A DNA stretch of 64,000 bases from Rhizobium subbaraonis (GCF_900220975.1 NZ_OBQD01000005.1:317241-381240), one strand, 5' to 3'; counted from the stretch's first letter, positions 10,991 to 20,647 are shown. Notes: generated from the sequence alone by a model not told the origin. Program-made: numbers and translations.

Positions 10991-11596
10991 CTATGGGCGC
11001 TTCGGCCGCATCATCTCGAAGACGTCGCCGGCGTCACAGTAGTCCATATAGCCCATGCGCCCGATCGGCCGCGCGGTTGCCATGTCGAAACGCCCCTCGC
11101 GGATCGCCTCGTCGCGAATGTGAATGCCGACCACCTGGCCGAAAACGACCCAGCTCTCGCTTTCCGAGCCGTCCAGCGTGCGCGGCCGCATCACCTCGGT
11201 CATCCGGCATTCCAGAGCGGCTAGCGCCTCGCCGACGAACGGCGCCTCGACCAGCTGACCGTATTGCATCGTCAGGCCCGCGATGTCGAACTCGCTTTCT
11301 CCGTAAGCTGCAGCGATCGAAGTCACGTTCATCTGATCGACCAGGTCGCGCCCGACGAAGCTGCAGGTGAACATCCCCGTCGCCTCGATGTTGCGCACGC
11401 TGTCCTTGTGGCCGCTGGAGGAAAACATGACGAGCTTCGGCCGGTCGCTGATCGCATTGAAGAAAGAATAGGGCGCAAGATTGTGCGATCCGTCCGCGCC
11501 GCGAGTGCCGATCCAGCCGATCGGGCGCGGCGAGACGATCGCCTTGAAAGGATCGTGGCTGAGCCCGTGCTTGTTGGAGGTGGTGTCGTAGAACAT
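10991..11596 (-). CDS. flavin reductase family protein (FMN-binding split barrel)
   Basis: 201 residues with the flavin-reductase-like split-barrel signature: Ser-Pro-Arg-Pro-Ile-Gly-Trp-Ile near 22-29, Asn-Leu-Ala-Pro-Tyr-Ser-Phe-Phe-Asn near 38-46, and a Lys-Asp-Ser segment. Family members bind FMN and use NAD(P)H to supply reduced flavin or reduce small substrates. It starts 10 bases after the stop of the nitroreductase gene upstream, so the two are almost certainly cotranscribed, a sensible pairing of flavin enzymes. The substrate is unknown. Confidence 0.85.
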   Translation of the reverse strand: MFYDTTSNKHGLSHDPFKAIVSPRPIGWIGTRGADGSHNLAPYSFFNAISDRPKLVMFSSSGHKDSVRNIEATGMFTCSFVGRDLVDQMNVTSIAAAYGESEFDIAGLTMQYGQLVEAPFVGEALAALECRMTEVMRPRTLDGSESESWVVFGQVVGIHIRDEAIREGRFDMATARPIGRMGYMDYCDAGDVFEMMRPKRP

Positions 11597-11606
11597 TCCT
11601 GCCGCC

Positions 11607-12191
11607 TCAGCCCGCCTCGCCGACCCAGGAGACGATCTCCTTCAGATCGGGCCGCGGGCGCTCGGTCGGCGGCACCATGGCCGTACCGATATGGATGAAG
11701 CCCGCGATCTTCTCCCCCGGCTTCACGCCGAGGATCGGGTAGGCGCGCTCGTCGAAGGCGAACCACTCGGTCAACCAGTTGGAAGCGTATCCGTGCGCAT
11801 TCGCAGCCATCAGCAGGTTGAGGCAGACCGCACCGGCCGACATCAGCTGTTCCCATTCCGGAATTTTGAAATGCGGCGCGGCTGTGCTGACGACGGCGAC
11901 GACGACCGGCGCGCGCGTCAGCCGCGTGTTTTCGACCGTGACCATATCGGCCGACAGGTCCGGCTTGTCCGCCATCGCGATCTTCGCCAGCTGCGCGCTG
12001 ATTCGCGCCCGCTCCTCGCCGCGATAGACGATGAAGCGCCAGGGTGCGAGCTTGCCGTGGTCGGGCACGCGCGAGGCGAGCCTGAGCATCTGCTCGATTT
12101 CGGCTTGTCCGGGTCCGGGCGCGCCCATCTGGAAGGCTGGAATGGAGCGGCGGTTGGAAAGATAGTCGATGAGCTTGATATCGGTTTTCAT
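11607..12191 (-). CDS. nitroreductase family protein (YdjA-like)
   Basis: 194 residues. The FMN-dependent nitroreductase fold is indicated by the Arg-Arg-Ser-Ile phosphate-binding start (about 13-16), the [10 protein letters not shown] block (about 42-51) and the C-terminal Gly-Phe-Ile-His-Ile-Gly-Thr segment. Single-domain length matches the short YdjA type. It is the first gene of a two-gene unit with the flavin reductase and is divergent from the exported protein at 12293. The native substrate is unknown. Confidence 0.87.
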   Translation of the reverse strand: MKTDIKLIDYLSNRRSIPAFQMGAPGPGQAEIEQMLRLASRVPDHGKLAPWRFIVYRGEERARISAQLAKIAMADKPDLSADMVTVENTRLTRAPVVVAVVSTAAPHFKIPEWEQLMSAGAVCLNLLMAANAHGYASNWLTEWFAFDERAYPILGVKPGEKIAGFIHIGTAMVPPTERPRPDLKEIVSWVGEAG

Positions 12192-12292
12192 CAGGCGGAA
12201 GTTCCACTAACGTACGGCCGTCGGTCGGCCATGAAAATGCCATTTGCCGGGCATTGAAGTGGAACCAACGATAAAGGAAGTCAACCTTCACC

Positions 12293-13282
12293 ATGCCCAC
12301 CCAACGCATTTCCGCTCTAGCGGGGAAACTCTGCCTGTGCGCCGCAATCGCGTCGGCCTGTCCGGCGATGGCGCAGGACACGCTGGATAGCTTCTCCCAG
12401 ATCACGGCACCGCGGAAAAGCGGCAAGCTCACCTCCTTCAATCCCCTTGTGACCGGCGACGTCGAGCCGAAGAACTTTCGCGAGATCAATTGCGAGGCGC
12501 TGCTGACCAAGGACGGCAAGCCCATGCAGCACGGGCTGAGCTGGCGGGTCTTCTCTCCCATTCCGGGCGCGGACGGCAAGCTGCCGCTTCTGGCCTCCTC
12601 GGAGGGCGGCTCTGCCGTCTTCCAGCTGGTTCCGGGCGAGTATTTCGTCAATGTCGCCTTCGGCCGCGCCGCCGCGACGAAGAAGCTGCTGGTCCCCGAA
12701 TCCGGCGCGGTAGACAAGCAGGTCATGGTGCTGGACGCCGGTGGCCTCATGCTGAACGCGGTCTCCGGATCGGACGTGCGGATCCCGCCGAACGAACTGA
12801 CCTTCTCCATCTACTCTTCGGAAGTCGGCGAGGACGGCGAACGCAGTCTCGTGGTTCCGAACGTCAAGGCAAACACGGTCGTGCGCCTCAACGCCGGCAC
12901 CTATCACGTCGTTTCCGACTATGGCACGGTGAACGCCGTCATTCGTGCAGACATCCAGGTTGAAGCCGGAAAGCTCATTCAGGCGACGATCCAGCACCGC
13001 GCAGCCAAGCTGACGCTCAAGCTCGTCTCCGAAGAGGGCAGCGAAGCGATCGCCGACACCGCCTGGTCGATCCTGACCTCCTCGGGCGACGTCGTAAGCG
13101 AAAGCGTTGGCGCCTTCCCGACCATCGTGCTCGCCGAAGGCCAGTACACGGCCGTCGCCCGCAACAAGAGCAAGATCTATCAACGCGACTTCACCGTGAC
13201 CGCCGGCCAGAATACCGATGTGGAAGTGATTCTCGCCGACACGCCCGATCAGCAGGCACAGGCGGCGACCGAAGCCGACTGA
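12293..13282 (+). CDS. exported hypothetical protein with repeated beta domains
   Basis: 329 residues with a clear signal peptide (about 1-27, Ala-Met-Ala-Gln cleavage). The mature part is beta-rich and shows loosely repeated units of about 90 residues, each with a Gly-Glu-Tyr/Gly-Thr-Tyr/Gly-Gln-Tyr turn followed by a Val-x-Val/Tyr-x-Val strand. That pattern suggests carboxypeptidase-regulatory or Ig-like folds. No catalytic motif is visible. It probably resides in the periplasm. The function is unknown. Confidence 0.75.
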   Translation: MPTQRISALAGKLCLCAAIASACPAMAQDTLDSFSQITAPRKSGKLTSFNPLVTGDVEPKNFREINCEALLTKDGKPMQHGLSWRVFSPIPGADGKLPLLASSEGGSAVFQLVPGEYFVNVAFGRAAATKKLLVPESGAVDKQVMVLDAGGLMLNAVSGSDVRIPPNELTFSIYSSEVGEDGERSLVVPNVKANTVVRLNAGTYHVVSDYGTVNAVIRADIQVEAGKLIQATIQHRAAKLTLKLVSEEGSEAIADTAWSILTSSGDVVSESVGAFPTIVLAEGQYTAVARNKSKIYQRDFTVTAGQNTDVEVILADTPDQQAQAATEAD

Positions 13283-13313
13283 TCGTCAAACAGATGAGAA
13301 CAGTGGCCGCGCG

Positions 13314-14168
13314 CTATCCCGTCCGCCGGAACCGCGCACGGCGCGGCGGCTGCATGGCGAACACCGCGTCGTAGATGCGCGTCAGCAGGTCCTTGCGGTC
13401 GGAAATCGCACAAAGCTGTTCCCAGCCGATCATCGGCCCGATCTGCGCCGATATCGTCGTACCGGACAGCCGCTTGAACTCGCGGATCAGAAGCGACAGC
13501 CGCAGCGTCAGCGAGATCTTGCTGGCGATGTGGAACAGTGCGCCGTTCTGGCCATCGAAGAAGATCGGAATCACATTGGCCTGCGCCGCCTGGATCAGCT
13601 TGGCCGGAAAGATCTTCCACGGCAAATCCTCGGCACGGCCAAAGCCGCGCTTCGCCGTCGCAACGCCACCGGCGGGAAAGACGATGATCGTCACGCCTTC
13701 CTTGAGAAGCCGCACCGCCTCGTGGCGCGTGCGCATGTTGATCGCGAGCGCCTCCTTCGTCTCCTCGAACGACACCGGCAGCGAATAGGGCTCCATCTCC
13801 GGCACCTTCAACAGATCCCTGTGGATCATCACCCGGAAGGGACGGCCGAGCTGCTCGGCGAGGGCTAGCACGGCGATGCCGTCGCCGATCCCGAAGGGAT
13901 GATTGGCGACGATGACGAGCGGCGCATCCGGCAGGTCGCGCGGCGGCCAGGCGCCCGCCACATCCATCTTCACGCCGATGATCTCGAGCATCTCGCCGAA
14001 CACGCGCGCGCTGCGTCCGACGATCTCCGCCCGCCAGCGCTCATAGAGCGCAGCATAGTGGTTGCGGCCCGAAAGCCCCTCGATCGATCGGATGAACCAC
14101 CGCTTCAGCCGCGGATCGTTCTCATTGGCGTAGGACAGTTCCTTGAACCGCACCGGCATCCCCTGCAC
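13314..14168 (-). CDS. lysophospholipid acyltransferase family protein
   Basis: 284 residues with the glycerophosphate acyltransferase fold. Motif I is the Asn-His-Pro-Phe-Gly-Ile-Gly-Asp block near 89-96, and the Phe-Pro-Ala-Gly-Gly-Val motif III lies near 164. These enzymes transfer acyl chains from ACP or CoA to lysophospholipids or lyso-ornithine lipids at the inner membrane. Motif I reads H-x5-D rather than the classical H-x4-D, a variant seen in PlsC-like families outside the core PlsC group. An ATG two codons in is an alternative start. It is convergent with the exported gene at 12293. Confidence 0.8.
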   Translation of the reverse strand: MQGMPVRFKELSYANENDPRLKRWFIRSIEGLSGRNHYAALYERWRAEIVGRSARVFGEMLEIIGVKMDVAGAWPPRDLPDAPLVIVANHPFGIGDGIAVLALAEQLGRPFRVMIHRDLLKVPEMEPYSLPVSFEETKEALAINMRTRHEAVRLLKEGVTIIVFPAGGVATAKRGFGRAEDLPWKIFPAKLIQAAQANVIPIFFDGQNGALFHIASKISLTLRLSLLIREFKRLSGTTISAQIGPMIGWEQLCAISDRKDLLTRIYDAVFAMQPPRRARFRRTG

Positions 14169-14229
14169 TTCTCAATTGCGACCTGTCTACGACAGTTTTG
14201 TTGCATTCATCTGACAGGTGCAGGGGACG

Positions 14230-14249
14230 AGAGGCGCATACGCGCCTCT
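14230..14249. repeat. 8-bp hairpin downstream of thrS
   Basis: AGAGGCGC and GCGCCTCT pair around an ATAC loop just past the thrS stop on the minus strand. There is no T-run, so it may act as a 3'-end stabiliser of the thrS transcript rather than an intrinsic terminator. Confidence 0.4.
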
Positions 14250-14260
14250 AGGCCGTCAAT

Positions 14261-16264
14261 TCAGGCGGCGGCGCGTGCTGCCGCCTTGCGCTTGACGTCC
14301 GGCGGCGTCGCCTCGTCGATCAGCGCCGCCATCGCCTCGTCGAGCGACATCGCCGTCTGGTTCTGCGAACCGAGCCTGCGGATGTTGACGGAGCGCTCCT
14401 CCGCCTCCCGCTTGCCGCAGACGATGATGACCGGCACCTTGGTGACCGAATGCTCGCGGACCTTGTAGTTGATCTTCTCGTTGCGAAGATCGGTCTCGAC
14501 CGTCAGCCCCGCGTCCCGGAGCTTTTCGGCCACTTCGCGGGCATAGTCGTCGGCCTCCGACGTGATCGTCGCCACCACCACCTGCTGCGGCGCGATCCAC
14601 AGCGGCATGTGGCCGGCGAAGTTCTCGATCAGGATGCCGAGGAAGCGCTCCATCGAGCCGCAGACGGCGCGGTGGATCATCACCGGCTGGCGCTTCTCCG
14701 AGGCTTGGTCGATGTAGAAGGCGCCGAAGCGTTCCGGCAGGTTGAAGTCCACCTGCGTGGTGCCGCACTGCCATTCCCGGCCGATCGCGTCCTTCAGCGT
14801 ATATTCGAACTTCGGCCCGTAGAAGGCGCCCTCGCCCGGCAGGATGCCGGTCTTGATCTTGCCGCCGGACTGCGCCTCGATCTGCTTGAGCACGTCCGTC
14901 ATCACGCTCTCGGCGCGGTCCCACAGATCGTCCGAACCGACCCGCTTGTCGGGCCGGGTCGAGAGCTTCACGACAACCTCGGTGAAGCCGAAGTCCTCGT
15001 AGACCGACAGGATCAGGTCGTTGATGCGCAGGCATTCTGCCGCCATCTGCTCGTCGGTGCAGAAGACGTGCGCATCGTCCTGCGTGAAGCCGCGCACGCG
15101 CATCAGCCCGTGCAACGCGCCGGAGGGCTCGTAGCGATGCACGTTGCCAAATTCCGCAAGACGCACAGGCAGTTCGCGGTAGGACTTGAGGCCATGCTTG
15201 AAGATTTGAACGTGCCCCGGGCAGTTCATCGGCTTTAGCGCGAACACCCGGTCGTCGTCGGTGTCGTCACCGGCGACCGTCACCTTGAACATGTTGTCAC
15301 GGTACCAGCCCCAGTGGCCCGAGGTCTCCCACAAGGACTTGTCGAGCACCTGCGGCGCGTTGACTTCCTGGTAGGTATTGGCGAGGCGACGGCGCATGTA
15401 GGCCACCAGCGTCTGGAACATCCGCCAACCCTTGCCGTGCCAGAAGACAACGCCCGGCCCTTCCTCCTGGAAATGGAAAAGGTCCATCTCGCGGCCCAGC
15501 CGGCGATGGTCGCGCTTCTCGGCCTCGGCGAGGATGTTGAGGTAGGTGTCGAGCTCCTCCTGGGTGTGCCAGGCGGTGCCGTAGATGCGGGTCAGCATCG
15601 GATTGTTGCTGTCGCCGCGCCAGTAGGCGCCCGCCACCTTCATCAGCTTGAAGGCAGTGCCGATCTGGCCGGTGGCGGCCATGTGCGGCCCGCGGCAGAG
15701 GTCGAACCAGTCGCCCTGGTAGTAGATCTTCAGGTCCTGACCTTCGGGAATAGCGTCGACGAGTTCGACCTTGTAGCTCTCGCCCTTGCCGGCGAAGACC
15801 TCGCGCGCCTTCTCGCGCGACCAGACTTCTTTCGTGAAGGGCTTGTTGCGCGCGATGATCTCCTTCATCCGCTTTTCAATCTTCGGCAGATCGTCCGGCG
15901 TGAACGGCCAGTCCTCGCCGCTGTCGGGGTGGATGCGCTTGAAGTCGTAGTAGAAGCCGTTCTCGATCACCGGCCCGATGGTCACCTGCGTTCCCGGCCA
16001 CAGCTCCTGCACGGCTTCAGCCATCACATGGGCGGCGTCGTGGCGGATCAGTTCCAGCGAGCGCGGGTCGTCGCGGGTCACGATCTCGATCCGGCCGTCG
16101 GAGACGGGATCGGAGAGATCGCGCAATTCGCCGTCGAGCGCGATCGCAACCGCCTTCTTGGCGAGCGACTTGGAAATCGCCTCGGCGACATCGCGCCCGG
16201 TCGAGCCGGCGGCATATTCGCGGACGGAACCATCGGGGAAAGTAAGGGAAACGGCATTCGACAT
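14261..16264 (-). CDS. thrS: threonine-tRNA ligase
   Basis: 667 residues, full length. It charges tRNA-Thr. The order is an N-terminal TGS domain (about 1-65), an editing domain (about 70-230) with a His-Asp-Ala-Ala-His-Val-Met-Ala segment, the class II catalytic core (about 260-540) with Lys-Pro-Met-Asn-Cys-Pro-Gly-His and the motif 2 Arg-Tyr-Glu-Pro-Ser-Gly block, and the HGTP anticodon-binding domain at the end. No leader attenuator is obvious in the short upstream region. The C-terminus ends in an Ala/Lys/Arg-rich tail. Confidence 0.97.
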   Translation of the reverse strand: MSNAVSLTFPDGSVREYAAGSTGRDVAEAISKSLAKKAVAIALDGELRDLSDPVSDGRIEIVTRDDPRSLELIRHDAAHVMAEAVQELWPGTQVTIGPVIENGFYYDFKRIHPDSGEDWPFTPDDLPKIEKRMKEIIARNKPFTKEVWSREKAREVFAGKGESYKVELVDAIPEGQDLKIYYQGDWFDLCRGPHMAATGQIGTAFKLMKVAGAYWRGDSNNPMLTRIYGTAWHTQEELDTYLNILAEAEKRDHRRLGREMDLFHFQEEGPGVVFWHGKGWRMFQTLVAYMRRRLANTYQEVNAPQVLDKSLWETSGHWGWYRDNMFKVTVAGDDTDDDRVFALKPMNCPGHVQIFKHGLKSYRELPVRLAEFGNVHRYEPSGALHGLMRVRGFTQDDAHVFCTDEQMAAECLRINDLILSVYEDFGFTEVVVKLSTRPDKRVGSDDLWDRAESVMTDVLKQIEAQSGGKIKTGILPGEGAFYGPKFEYTLKDAIGREWQCGTTQVDFNLPERFGAFYIDQASEKRQPVMIHRAVCGSMERFLGILIENFAGHMPLWIAPQQVVVATITSEADDYAREVAEKLRDAGLTVETDLRNEKINYKVREHSVTKVPVIIVCGKREAEERSVNIRRLGSQNQTAMSLDEAMAALIDEATPPDVKRKAAARAAA

Positions 16265-16493
16265 GATGAACTCCTATCCAGTCCCGCCAACGAATGCGGG
16301 TGGTATGCGGGGAAAGTGCCCGATGCGGGCGCGTGAGCGGATATAGAGGGAAAGGCTTATGTTGGGAAGGGGCCGGAGATCCTCGACGGTCGCAAACCAG
16401 ATCTGTCCAACGCGCCGCCTGATCAGATGCAGAAAGGCGTACGTCTCCTGCCGTCTTCTGTGCAGTCCTGCTAAACTATGGCATAACTTGCCG

Positions 16494-17465
16494 ATGGCGA
16501 TGAATGTCTTGGCGGTCCATCGTGACAAGGGCGGGACGGAACAGGCGGCGGGCGGTTCGCTTGCAAGCGCCTATTCCGTAGCGGTTTTCTGCTGGCTGCT
16601 CTCGGCCGGCGTCTATATCGCTGCGAAATGGGTCTCCACCGAGATGCCGCCCTGGGCGCTCTGCTTCTGGCGCGTACTGATCGCCTTTGCAGTCCTGTCG
16701 CCGATCGTCCGGCGGCATTTCGGTGACATGGTGGCGCTTGTACGGGCGCGCGCCGTCGAACTGCTCGTCATCGGCGGCATGGGGCTTGCAATCTGCCAGG
16801 GCATGATCTTTGTCGGCCTCCAACATGCCGATGCCACCACCGCCGGCATCATCATCGCACTCATCCCGATCATCACCATGATCCTCGCCCGCCTGCTCCT
16901 TGCCGAACCGATGGGAAGCTGGCAGGTCGCCGGTTCGATCCTCGCCTTTCTCGGGATTGTGGTCATCATCGTCAAGGGCAGCCCTGCGGCGCTGATGCGC
17001 CTCGACTTCAATCCCGGCGAACTGTGGATCGTCGCCGGGGCGTTCTGTTTCAGCCTCTACACCGTCCTGCTTCGCCGCGCGAAATTCGACCTGGATCGCC
17101 TTTCGCTTCTGGTCCTCCTACTTGGGGCAGCCGTGCTCACCGCGCTCCCCTTCTACCTTTTCGAACTGGCCTCCGACGAGCGCTCGACGCTCAACGGCAG
17201 CGGTCTGTTGGCCCTGACCTATGTGGCGCTGCCTGGCGGCGCGCTGATGTACTACCTATTCAACCGAAGCATCGAGGCGCTTGGCGCGGCCCGCGCAGGC
17301 GTGTTCCTCTACATCCAGACGATCTTCATCGCCGTGCTTGCCTATCTGATCCTCGGCGAACAGCTTCAGACCTATCATCTCGAGGGCGCAGCCCTCATCA
17401 TCGCCGGCCTGCTGCTCATCGTCCTGCTCAAGCCGAAGACGGCGACCGAGCCGAAACAGGCCTGA
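16494..17465 (+). CDS. DMT-superfamily (EamA) transporter
   Basis: 323 residues from the ATG at 16494; a second ATG is two codons on. About ten hydrophobic segments in two EamA halves fit the drug/metabolite transporter superfamily. Conserved features include the Trp-Ala-Leu-Cys-Phe-Trp-Arg segment of helix 2 and the Ala-Ala-Arg-Ala-Gly region near the second-half helix 3. It probably exports a small metabolite across the inner membrane, of unknown identity. An in-frame extension of 45 codons upstream is polar and Cys/Arg-rich, so I excluded it. Confidence 0.87.
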   Translation: MAMNVLAVHRDKGGTEQAAGGSLASAYSVAVFCWLLSAGVYIAAKWVSTEMPPWALCFWRVLIAFAVLSPIVRRHFGDMVALVRARAVELLVIGGMGLAICQGMIFVGLQHADATTAGIIIALIPIITMILARLLLAEPMGSWQVAGSILAFLGIVVIIVKGSPAALMRLDFNPGELWIVAGAFCFSLYTVLLRRAKFDLDRLSLLVLLLGAAVLTALPFYLFELASDERSTLNGSGLLALTYVALPGGALMYYLFNRSIEALGAARAGVFLYIQTIFIAVLAYLILGEQLQTYHLEGAALIIAGLLLIVLLKPKTATEPKQA

Positions 17466-17521
17466 CTGCGGACATCCCTGGTGTTCTCTCGCTCGCGTCT
17501 TTGGTTGCATTCGGCCTATTG

Positions 17522-17535
17522 CGGGTATATACCCG
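17522..17535. promoter_or_regulatory. MarR-type operator palindrome upstream of the marR gene
   Basis: CGGGTATATACCCG is a perfect 14-bp palindrome that ends 5 bases before the regulator's ATG. The same sequence pattern occurs twice in front of the adjacent MFS gene. That pattern is what an autoregulated MarR protein with a divergently spaced target would need. Binding by this regulator is inferred. Confidence 0.75.
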
Positions 17536-17540
17536 AACAC

Positions 17541-17942
17541 ATGTCGAGCGACACCTGCCACTGCATCCTGCTGCGCAAAGCCTCCCGCAAGGTCTCGTCC
17601 TACTACGACGAGGCCCTGGCACCGCTTGGGGTGAACATCGGCCAGTTCAGCCTGCTCAGGAACATCAACCGCATGGCGCCGGTGTCGCTGACGGAACTCG
17701 GCGGTCGGGTCGAACTCGACCGCTCCACCGTCGGCCGCAACGCCAAGGTGCTGGAACGCATGGGGCTGGTGGCGATCGCGACAGGCGAGGACCACCGGGA
17801 AGCCATGCTGACGATCACCGAGGCAGGCCATGCCATTCTCAAGACCGGCGCGCCACTCTGGGACGGCGTGCAGGAGGCAATCGAGGCACGGCTCGGGCCG
17901 GACAAAACCGAACAGTTGCGGGAGTTGCTCAAGGCGCTCTGA
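17541..17942 (+). CDS. MarR family transcriptional regulator
   Basis: 133 residues. The winged helix-turn-helix core runs from about 30 to 105, with a recognition segment around Leu-Thr-Glu-Leu-Gly...Asp-Arg-Ser-Thr-Val-Gly-Arg and the wing residues Glu-Asp-His-Arg-Glu. Helices for dimerisation flank it. Cysteines at 6 and 8 near the N-terminus might sense thiol or metal stress, but this is a guess. I chose the ATG at 17541 because upstream codons read through the operator. It probably represses itself and the MFS gene, which begins 91 bases downstream. Confidence 0.9.
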   Translation: MSSDTCHCILLRKASRKVSSYYDEALAPLGVNIGQFSLLRNINRMAPVSLTELGGRVELDRSTVGRNAKVLERMGLVAIATGEDHREAMLTITEAGHAILKTGAPLWDGVQEAIEARLGPDKTEQLRELLKAL

Positions 17943-17955
17943 TTTTTCTTGAAAA

Positions 17956-17989
17956 CGGGTATATGCCCACAAATACGGGTATCTACCCG
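17956..17989. promoter_or_regulatory. tandem MarR operator sites upstream of the MFS gene
   Basis: CGGGTATATGCCCA (17956-17969) and CGGGTATCTACCCG (17976-17989) are near-copies of the palindrome at 17522. Their centres are 20 bp apart, about two helical turns, which would place two bound dimers on the same face of the DNA. They lie 45 bases upstream of the transporter start. Confidence 0.75.
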
Positions 17990-18033
17990 GAAGTATTCGA
18001 TAGGCTGCGGCCGACGGGAAAGGGACTTCGAAC

Positions 18034-19329
18034 ATGCTCTCGACACGTATCGCCGGCTGGATGGCCGGCCGGGACCTACACTACGGCTGGGTGGTCGCGG
18101 CCACCACCTTCCTGACGATGCTGGCAACCGCCGGCGCCATGGGTTCGGCCGGCGTCATGATCCAGCCGCTGCACCAGGAGTTCGGCTGGGAGATCGCCGA
18201 CATCTCCTCGGCGATGGCGGTGCGACTGGTGCTGTTCGGGCTGCTCGGCCCCTTCGCCGCCGCCTTCATGAACCACTTCGGCATCCGCCAGGTGGTCGCG
18301 ACCGCGCTGGCCCTGATCATGTTCGGCATCGCCGCCTCCTTCCTCATGGCCGAGGTCTGGCAGCTTCTGCTCCTGTGGGGCGTGGTGATCGGCGTCGGCA
18401 CCGGCATGACGGCGCTGGTTCTCGGCGCCACTGTCGCCTCGCGCTGGTTTTCCAAGCGTCGCGGCCTCGTCATTGGCCTCATGACGGCAAGCAACGCCAC
18501 CGGCCAGCTCATCTTCCTGCCCGTGTTGGCGGCCCTCACCGAGGCCTATGGCTGGCGCACCGCGCTGACGCTCACCGTCGCAGTAATCGCCGTCGCCATG
18601 GTCCTCGTGCTGGTCCTGATGCGCGACCATCCCGCCGATGTCGGCCTGCCGGCCTATGGCGATACTACGGTCACGCCGCCGCCGAAGCAGGACCACAAGC
18701 TGCTCGCCACGCTCGCCTCACCGCTCTTGACGCTGAAGAGCGTGTCCGCCAATCCTGTGTTCTGGGTCCTGTTCGGCACCTTCTTCGTCTGCGGTCTTTC
18801 TACCAACGGCCTGATCCAGACCCACTGGATTTCCATCTGCGGCGATTTTGGCATGGCGGCGGTGACGGCCGCGGGTACGCTGGCGGTGATCGGCATCTTC
18901 GACTTCATCGGCACGATCCTCGCCGGCTGGCTCTCCGACCGCTACGACAACCGCTTCCTGCTCTTCTGGTTCTACGGCCTGCGCGGCCTCTCGCTGATCT
19001 ACCTGTCGATCTCGGGCTTCAGCTTCGTGGAGCTCTCGGTCTTTGCAATCTTCTACGGCCTCGACTGGGTCGCGACCGTGCCGCCGACCGTCAAGCTCGC
19101 CGCTGAAAACTTCGGCCGCGAAAAGGCGGGCCTCGTCTTCGGCTGGGTCTTTGCCGGTCACCAGCTCGGCGCGGCAACGGCAGCATTCGGCGCCGGTTAC
19201 TTCAAGAGCGACTTCGACACCTACATGCCGGCCCTGCAGATCGCCGGCGTCATGTGCCTGCTCGCAGCCGTATCGGTGCTCTTGTTGAGGAGACCGGGCT
19301 CGGCCGCCCTCGCCCCGCAGGCGGCGTAA
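18034..19329 (+). CDS. MFS transporter
   Basis: 431 residues with twelve predicted transmembrane helices and the MFS loop signature Arg-Trp-Phe-Ser-Lys-Arg-Arg-Gly-Leu-Val-Ile-Gly between helices 4 and 5, plus a Ser-Asp-Arg-Tyr-Asp-Asn-Arg loop in the second half. It resembles the monocarboxylate/oxalate-formate type (MCT-like, OFA). It is probably controlled by the upstream MarR regulator through the tandem operator. The substrate could be an organic acid or a drug and cannot be fixed from sequence alone. Confidence 0.88.
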   Translation: MLSTRIAGWMAGRDLHYGWVVAATTFLTMLATAGAMGSAGVMIQPLHQEFGWEIADISSAMAVRLVLFGLLGPFAAAFMNHFGIRQVVATALALIMFGIAASFLMAEVWQLLLLWGVVIGVGTGMTALVLGATVASRWFSKRRGLVIGLMTASNATGQLIFLPVLAALTEAYGWRTALTLTVAVIAVAMVLVLVLMRDHPADVGLPAYGDTTVTPPPKQDHKLLATLASPLLTLKSVSANPVFWVLFGTFFVCGLSTNGLIQTHWISICGDFGMAAVTAAGTLAVIGIFDFIGTILAGWLSDRYDNRFLLFWFYGLRGLSLIYLSISGFSFVELSVFAIFYGLDWVATVPPTVKLAAENFGREKAGLVFGWVFAGHQLGAATAAFGAGYFKSDFDTYMPALQIAGVMCLLAAVSVLLLRRPGSAALAPQAA

Positions 19330-19392
19330 ACGCCTCGATGGCGGTTTCCAACTTGGGTCGCAACACAATTGGGGCCCGAAGACCGAACGGTT

Positions 19393-19851
19393 TCAGGTTG
19401 TGTCGCGCTTGTCCCGAGAGGACAGGCGCCACAGCTTCCACGGTGCGCGCCATGCGCCGCGTTCGAGCCGCTCGGGCACGGGATCGAAGCCACTCGTTCC
19501 ACCGGGTCCGCAGCGCACGACCCGGAACAGCGTCATCCAGCCGCCGGACCACAAGCCGTGGCGGGCGACGGACTCGTAGCCATATTCCGAGCAGGTCGGC
19601 AGGTGCCGGCAGGAGTTGCCGATGAAGCCGGAAAGCGTCAGTTGGTACAGGCGGATCAGGCCGAGACCGAAGAGCCGCCCCGGCGTCCGGTCGAACGGGC
19701 CCGACCAGTTGCGCGACTTTCGCTGCGCCCGCACTCCGGCTTTGACGGAATCGACCTGCGGCTCGTCGCCCGCCCCTTGGCCTGATGCCGGCGCTATCGA
19801 TGCCATTTTGCCGGGCGGCGCTTCCCGTTCGATCGAACAGAATACGCACAT
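19393..19851 (-). CDS. yidD: membrane protein insertion efficiency factor YidD
   Basis: 152 residues. The YidD core (about 60-135) contains Leu-Ile-Arg-Leu-Tyr-Gln-Leu-Thr-Leu-Ser and the conserved His-Leu-Pro-Thr-Cys-Ser-Glu-Tyr-Gly-Tyr motif with its invariant cysteines. YidD helps YidC insert inner-membrane proteins. The protein is longer than the usual 70-120 residues because of a poorly conserved, Cys-containing N-terminal extension; an internal ATG at residue 16 is an alternative start. It follows the IscU-like gene by 2 bases, so they are likely cotranscribed. Confidence 0.88.
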   Translation of the reverse strand: MCVFCSIEREAPPGKMASIAPASGQGAGDEPQVDSVKAGVRAQRKSRNWSGPFDRTPGRLFGLGLIRLYQLTLSGFIGNSCRHLPTCSEYGYESVARHGLWSGGWMTLFRVVRCGPGGTSGFDPVPERLERGAWRAPWKLWRLSSRDKRDTT

Positions 19852-19853
19852 GA

Positions 19854-20300
19854 TCAGACGGCCTCGGCGGTCGCCCGCTTTGCCTCGACCTGGCCGATCG
19901 CGTCGACGACGGCATCGAAGGTCAGCATGGTGGAGGCGTGGCGTGCCTTGTAGTCGCGCACCGGGCGAAGAAACCGCATCTCCTCGAAACGCCCCACCGG
20001 CCCATCGCCGTCGGCCTTGAGCATCGCCAGCATGTCCTCGCGCGCCTGCCGTACCTCTGCCGCCGTCGCCCCAATCACATGGCGCGCCATGACGGAAGAC
20101 GAGGCCTGCCCCAATGCGCAGGCCTTCACCTCATGGGCGAAGTCGCTGACGCGGTCGCCATCCATCTTGAGCCAGATTTTCACGCGAGAGCCGCACAGCT
20201 TGGAATGGGCGCTCGCCTCGGCATCCGCGTTGTCGAGCGTTCCGATCCGCGGGATGTTTCCGGCGAATTCGAGAATGCGGCTGTTGTATATGTCGTCCAT
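19854..20300 (-). CDS. iron-sulfur cluster assembly scaffold protein (IscU/NifU N-terminal-like)
   Basis: 148 residues. It begins with the Tyr-Asn-Ser-Arg-Ile-Leu-Glu segment and has cysteine-containing motifs Lys-Leu-Cys-Gly-Ser near 35 and Lys-Ala-Cys-Ala-Leu-Gly-Gln near 61, two of the three cluster-ligand cysteines of IscU. The third canonical Cys, near the C-terminal third, is not obvious: the equivalent region reads Tyr-Lys-Ala-Arg-His-Ala-Ser. This matches the divergent IscU-like paralogue common next to yidD/folE in rhizobia. It is the first gene of a pair with yidD, and its real role is uncertain. Confidence 0.83.
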   Translation of the reverse strand: MDDIYNSRILEFAGNIPRIGTLDNADAEASAHSKLCGSRVKIWLKMDGDRVSDFAHEVKACALGQASSSVMARHVIGATAAEVRQAREDMLAMLKADGDGPVGRFEEMRFLRPVRDYKARHASTMLTFDAVVDAIGQVEAKRATAEAV

Positions 20301-20647
20301 CGGGAACTTTTCCGACCTGAAGGTAATTTCAGAATTCTGCGCGATAGGGGCAGCATATTCCAGTGTGTCCGCGAAAAAAGCATTCCATGTCGCGCATGGC
20401 CCCTTTCGCAGGCAACCAGCGATACTATATGCTATGTCGTGTTGGGGCGACCGTTTTCAATATGCAAGGGTCGCCTGTTGTTTGGGAAACCGTGCCGGAA
20501 GATCCATCGTAGAAGTTCCTTCGTACAAGCAATGGATCGGAAAGCCCCGGAGCCCGCCAACGGAACCCAAGCCTGCAGGGTTAGGCGAATGGCCAGTGGC
20601 GAGTCCGACATTCGACGAAAGTCAACCTGCAGAAAGGCCATGGGATC
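20301..20647. other. intergenic region between the IscU-like gene and folE
   Basis: A divergent promoter region of 347 bases with no credible ORF. Bases 20446-20452 (GGCGACC) and 20469-20475 (GGTCGCC) form a 7-bp inverted repeat around a 16-base AT-rich centre, a possible operator for folE. An AAAGG Shine-Dalgarno lies about 10 bases before the folE ATG. Confidence 0.4.
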
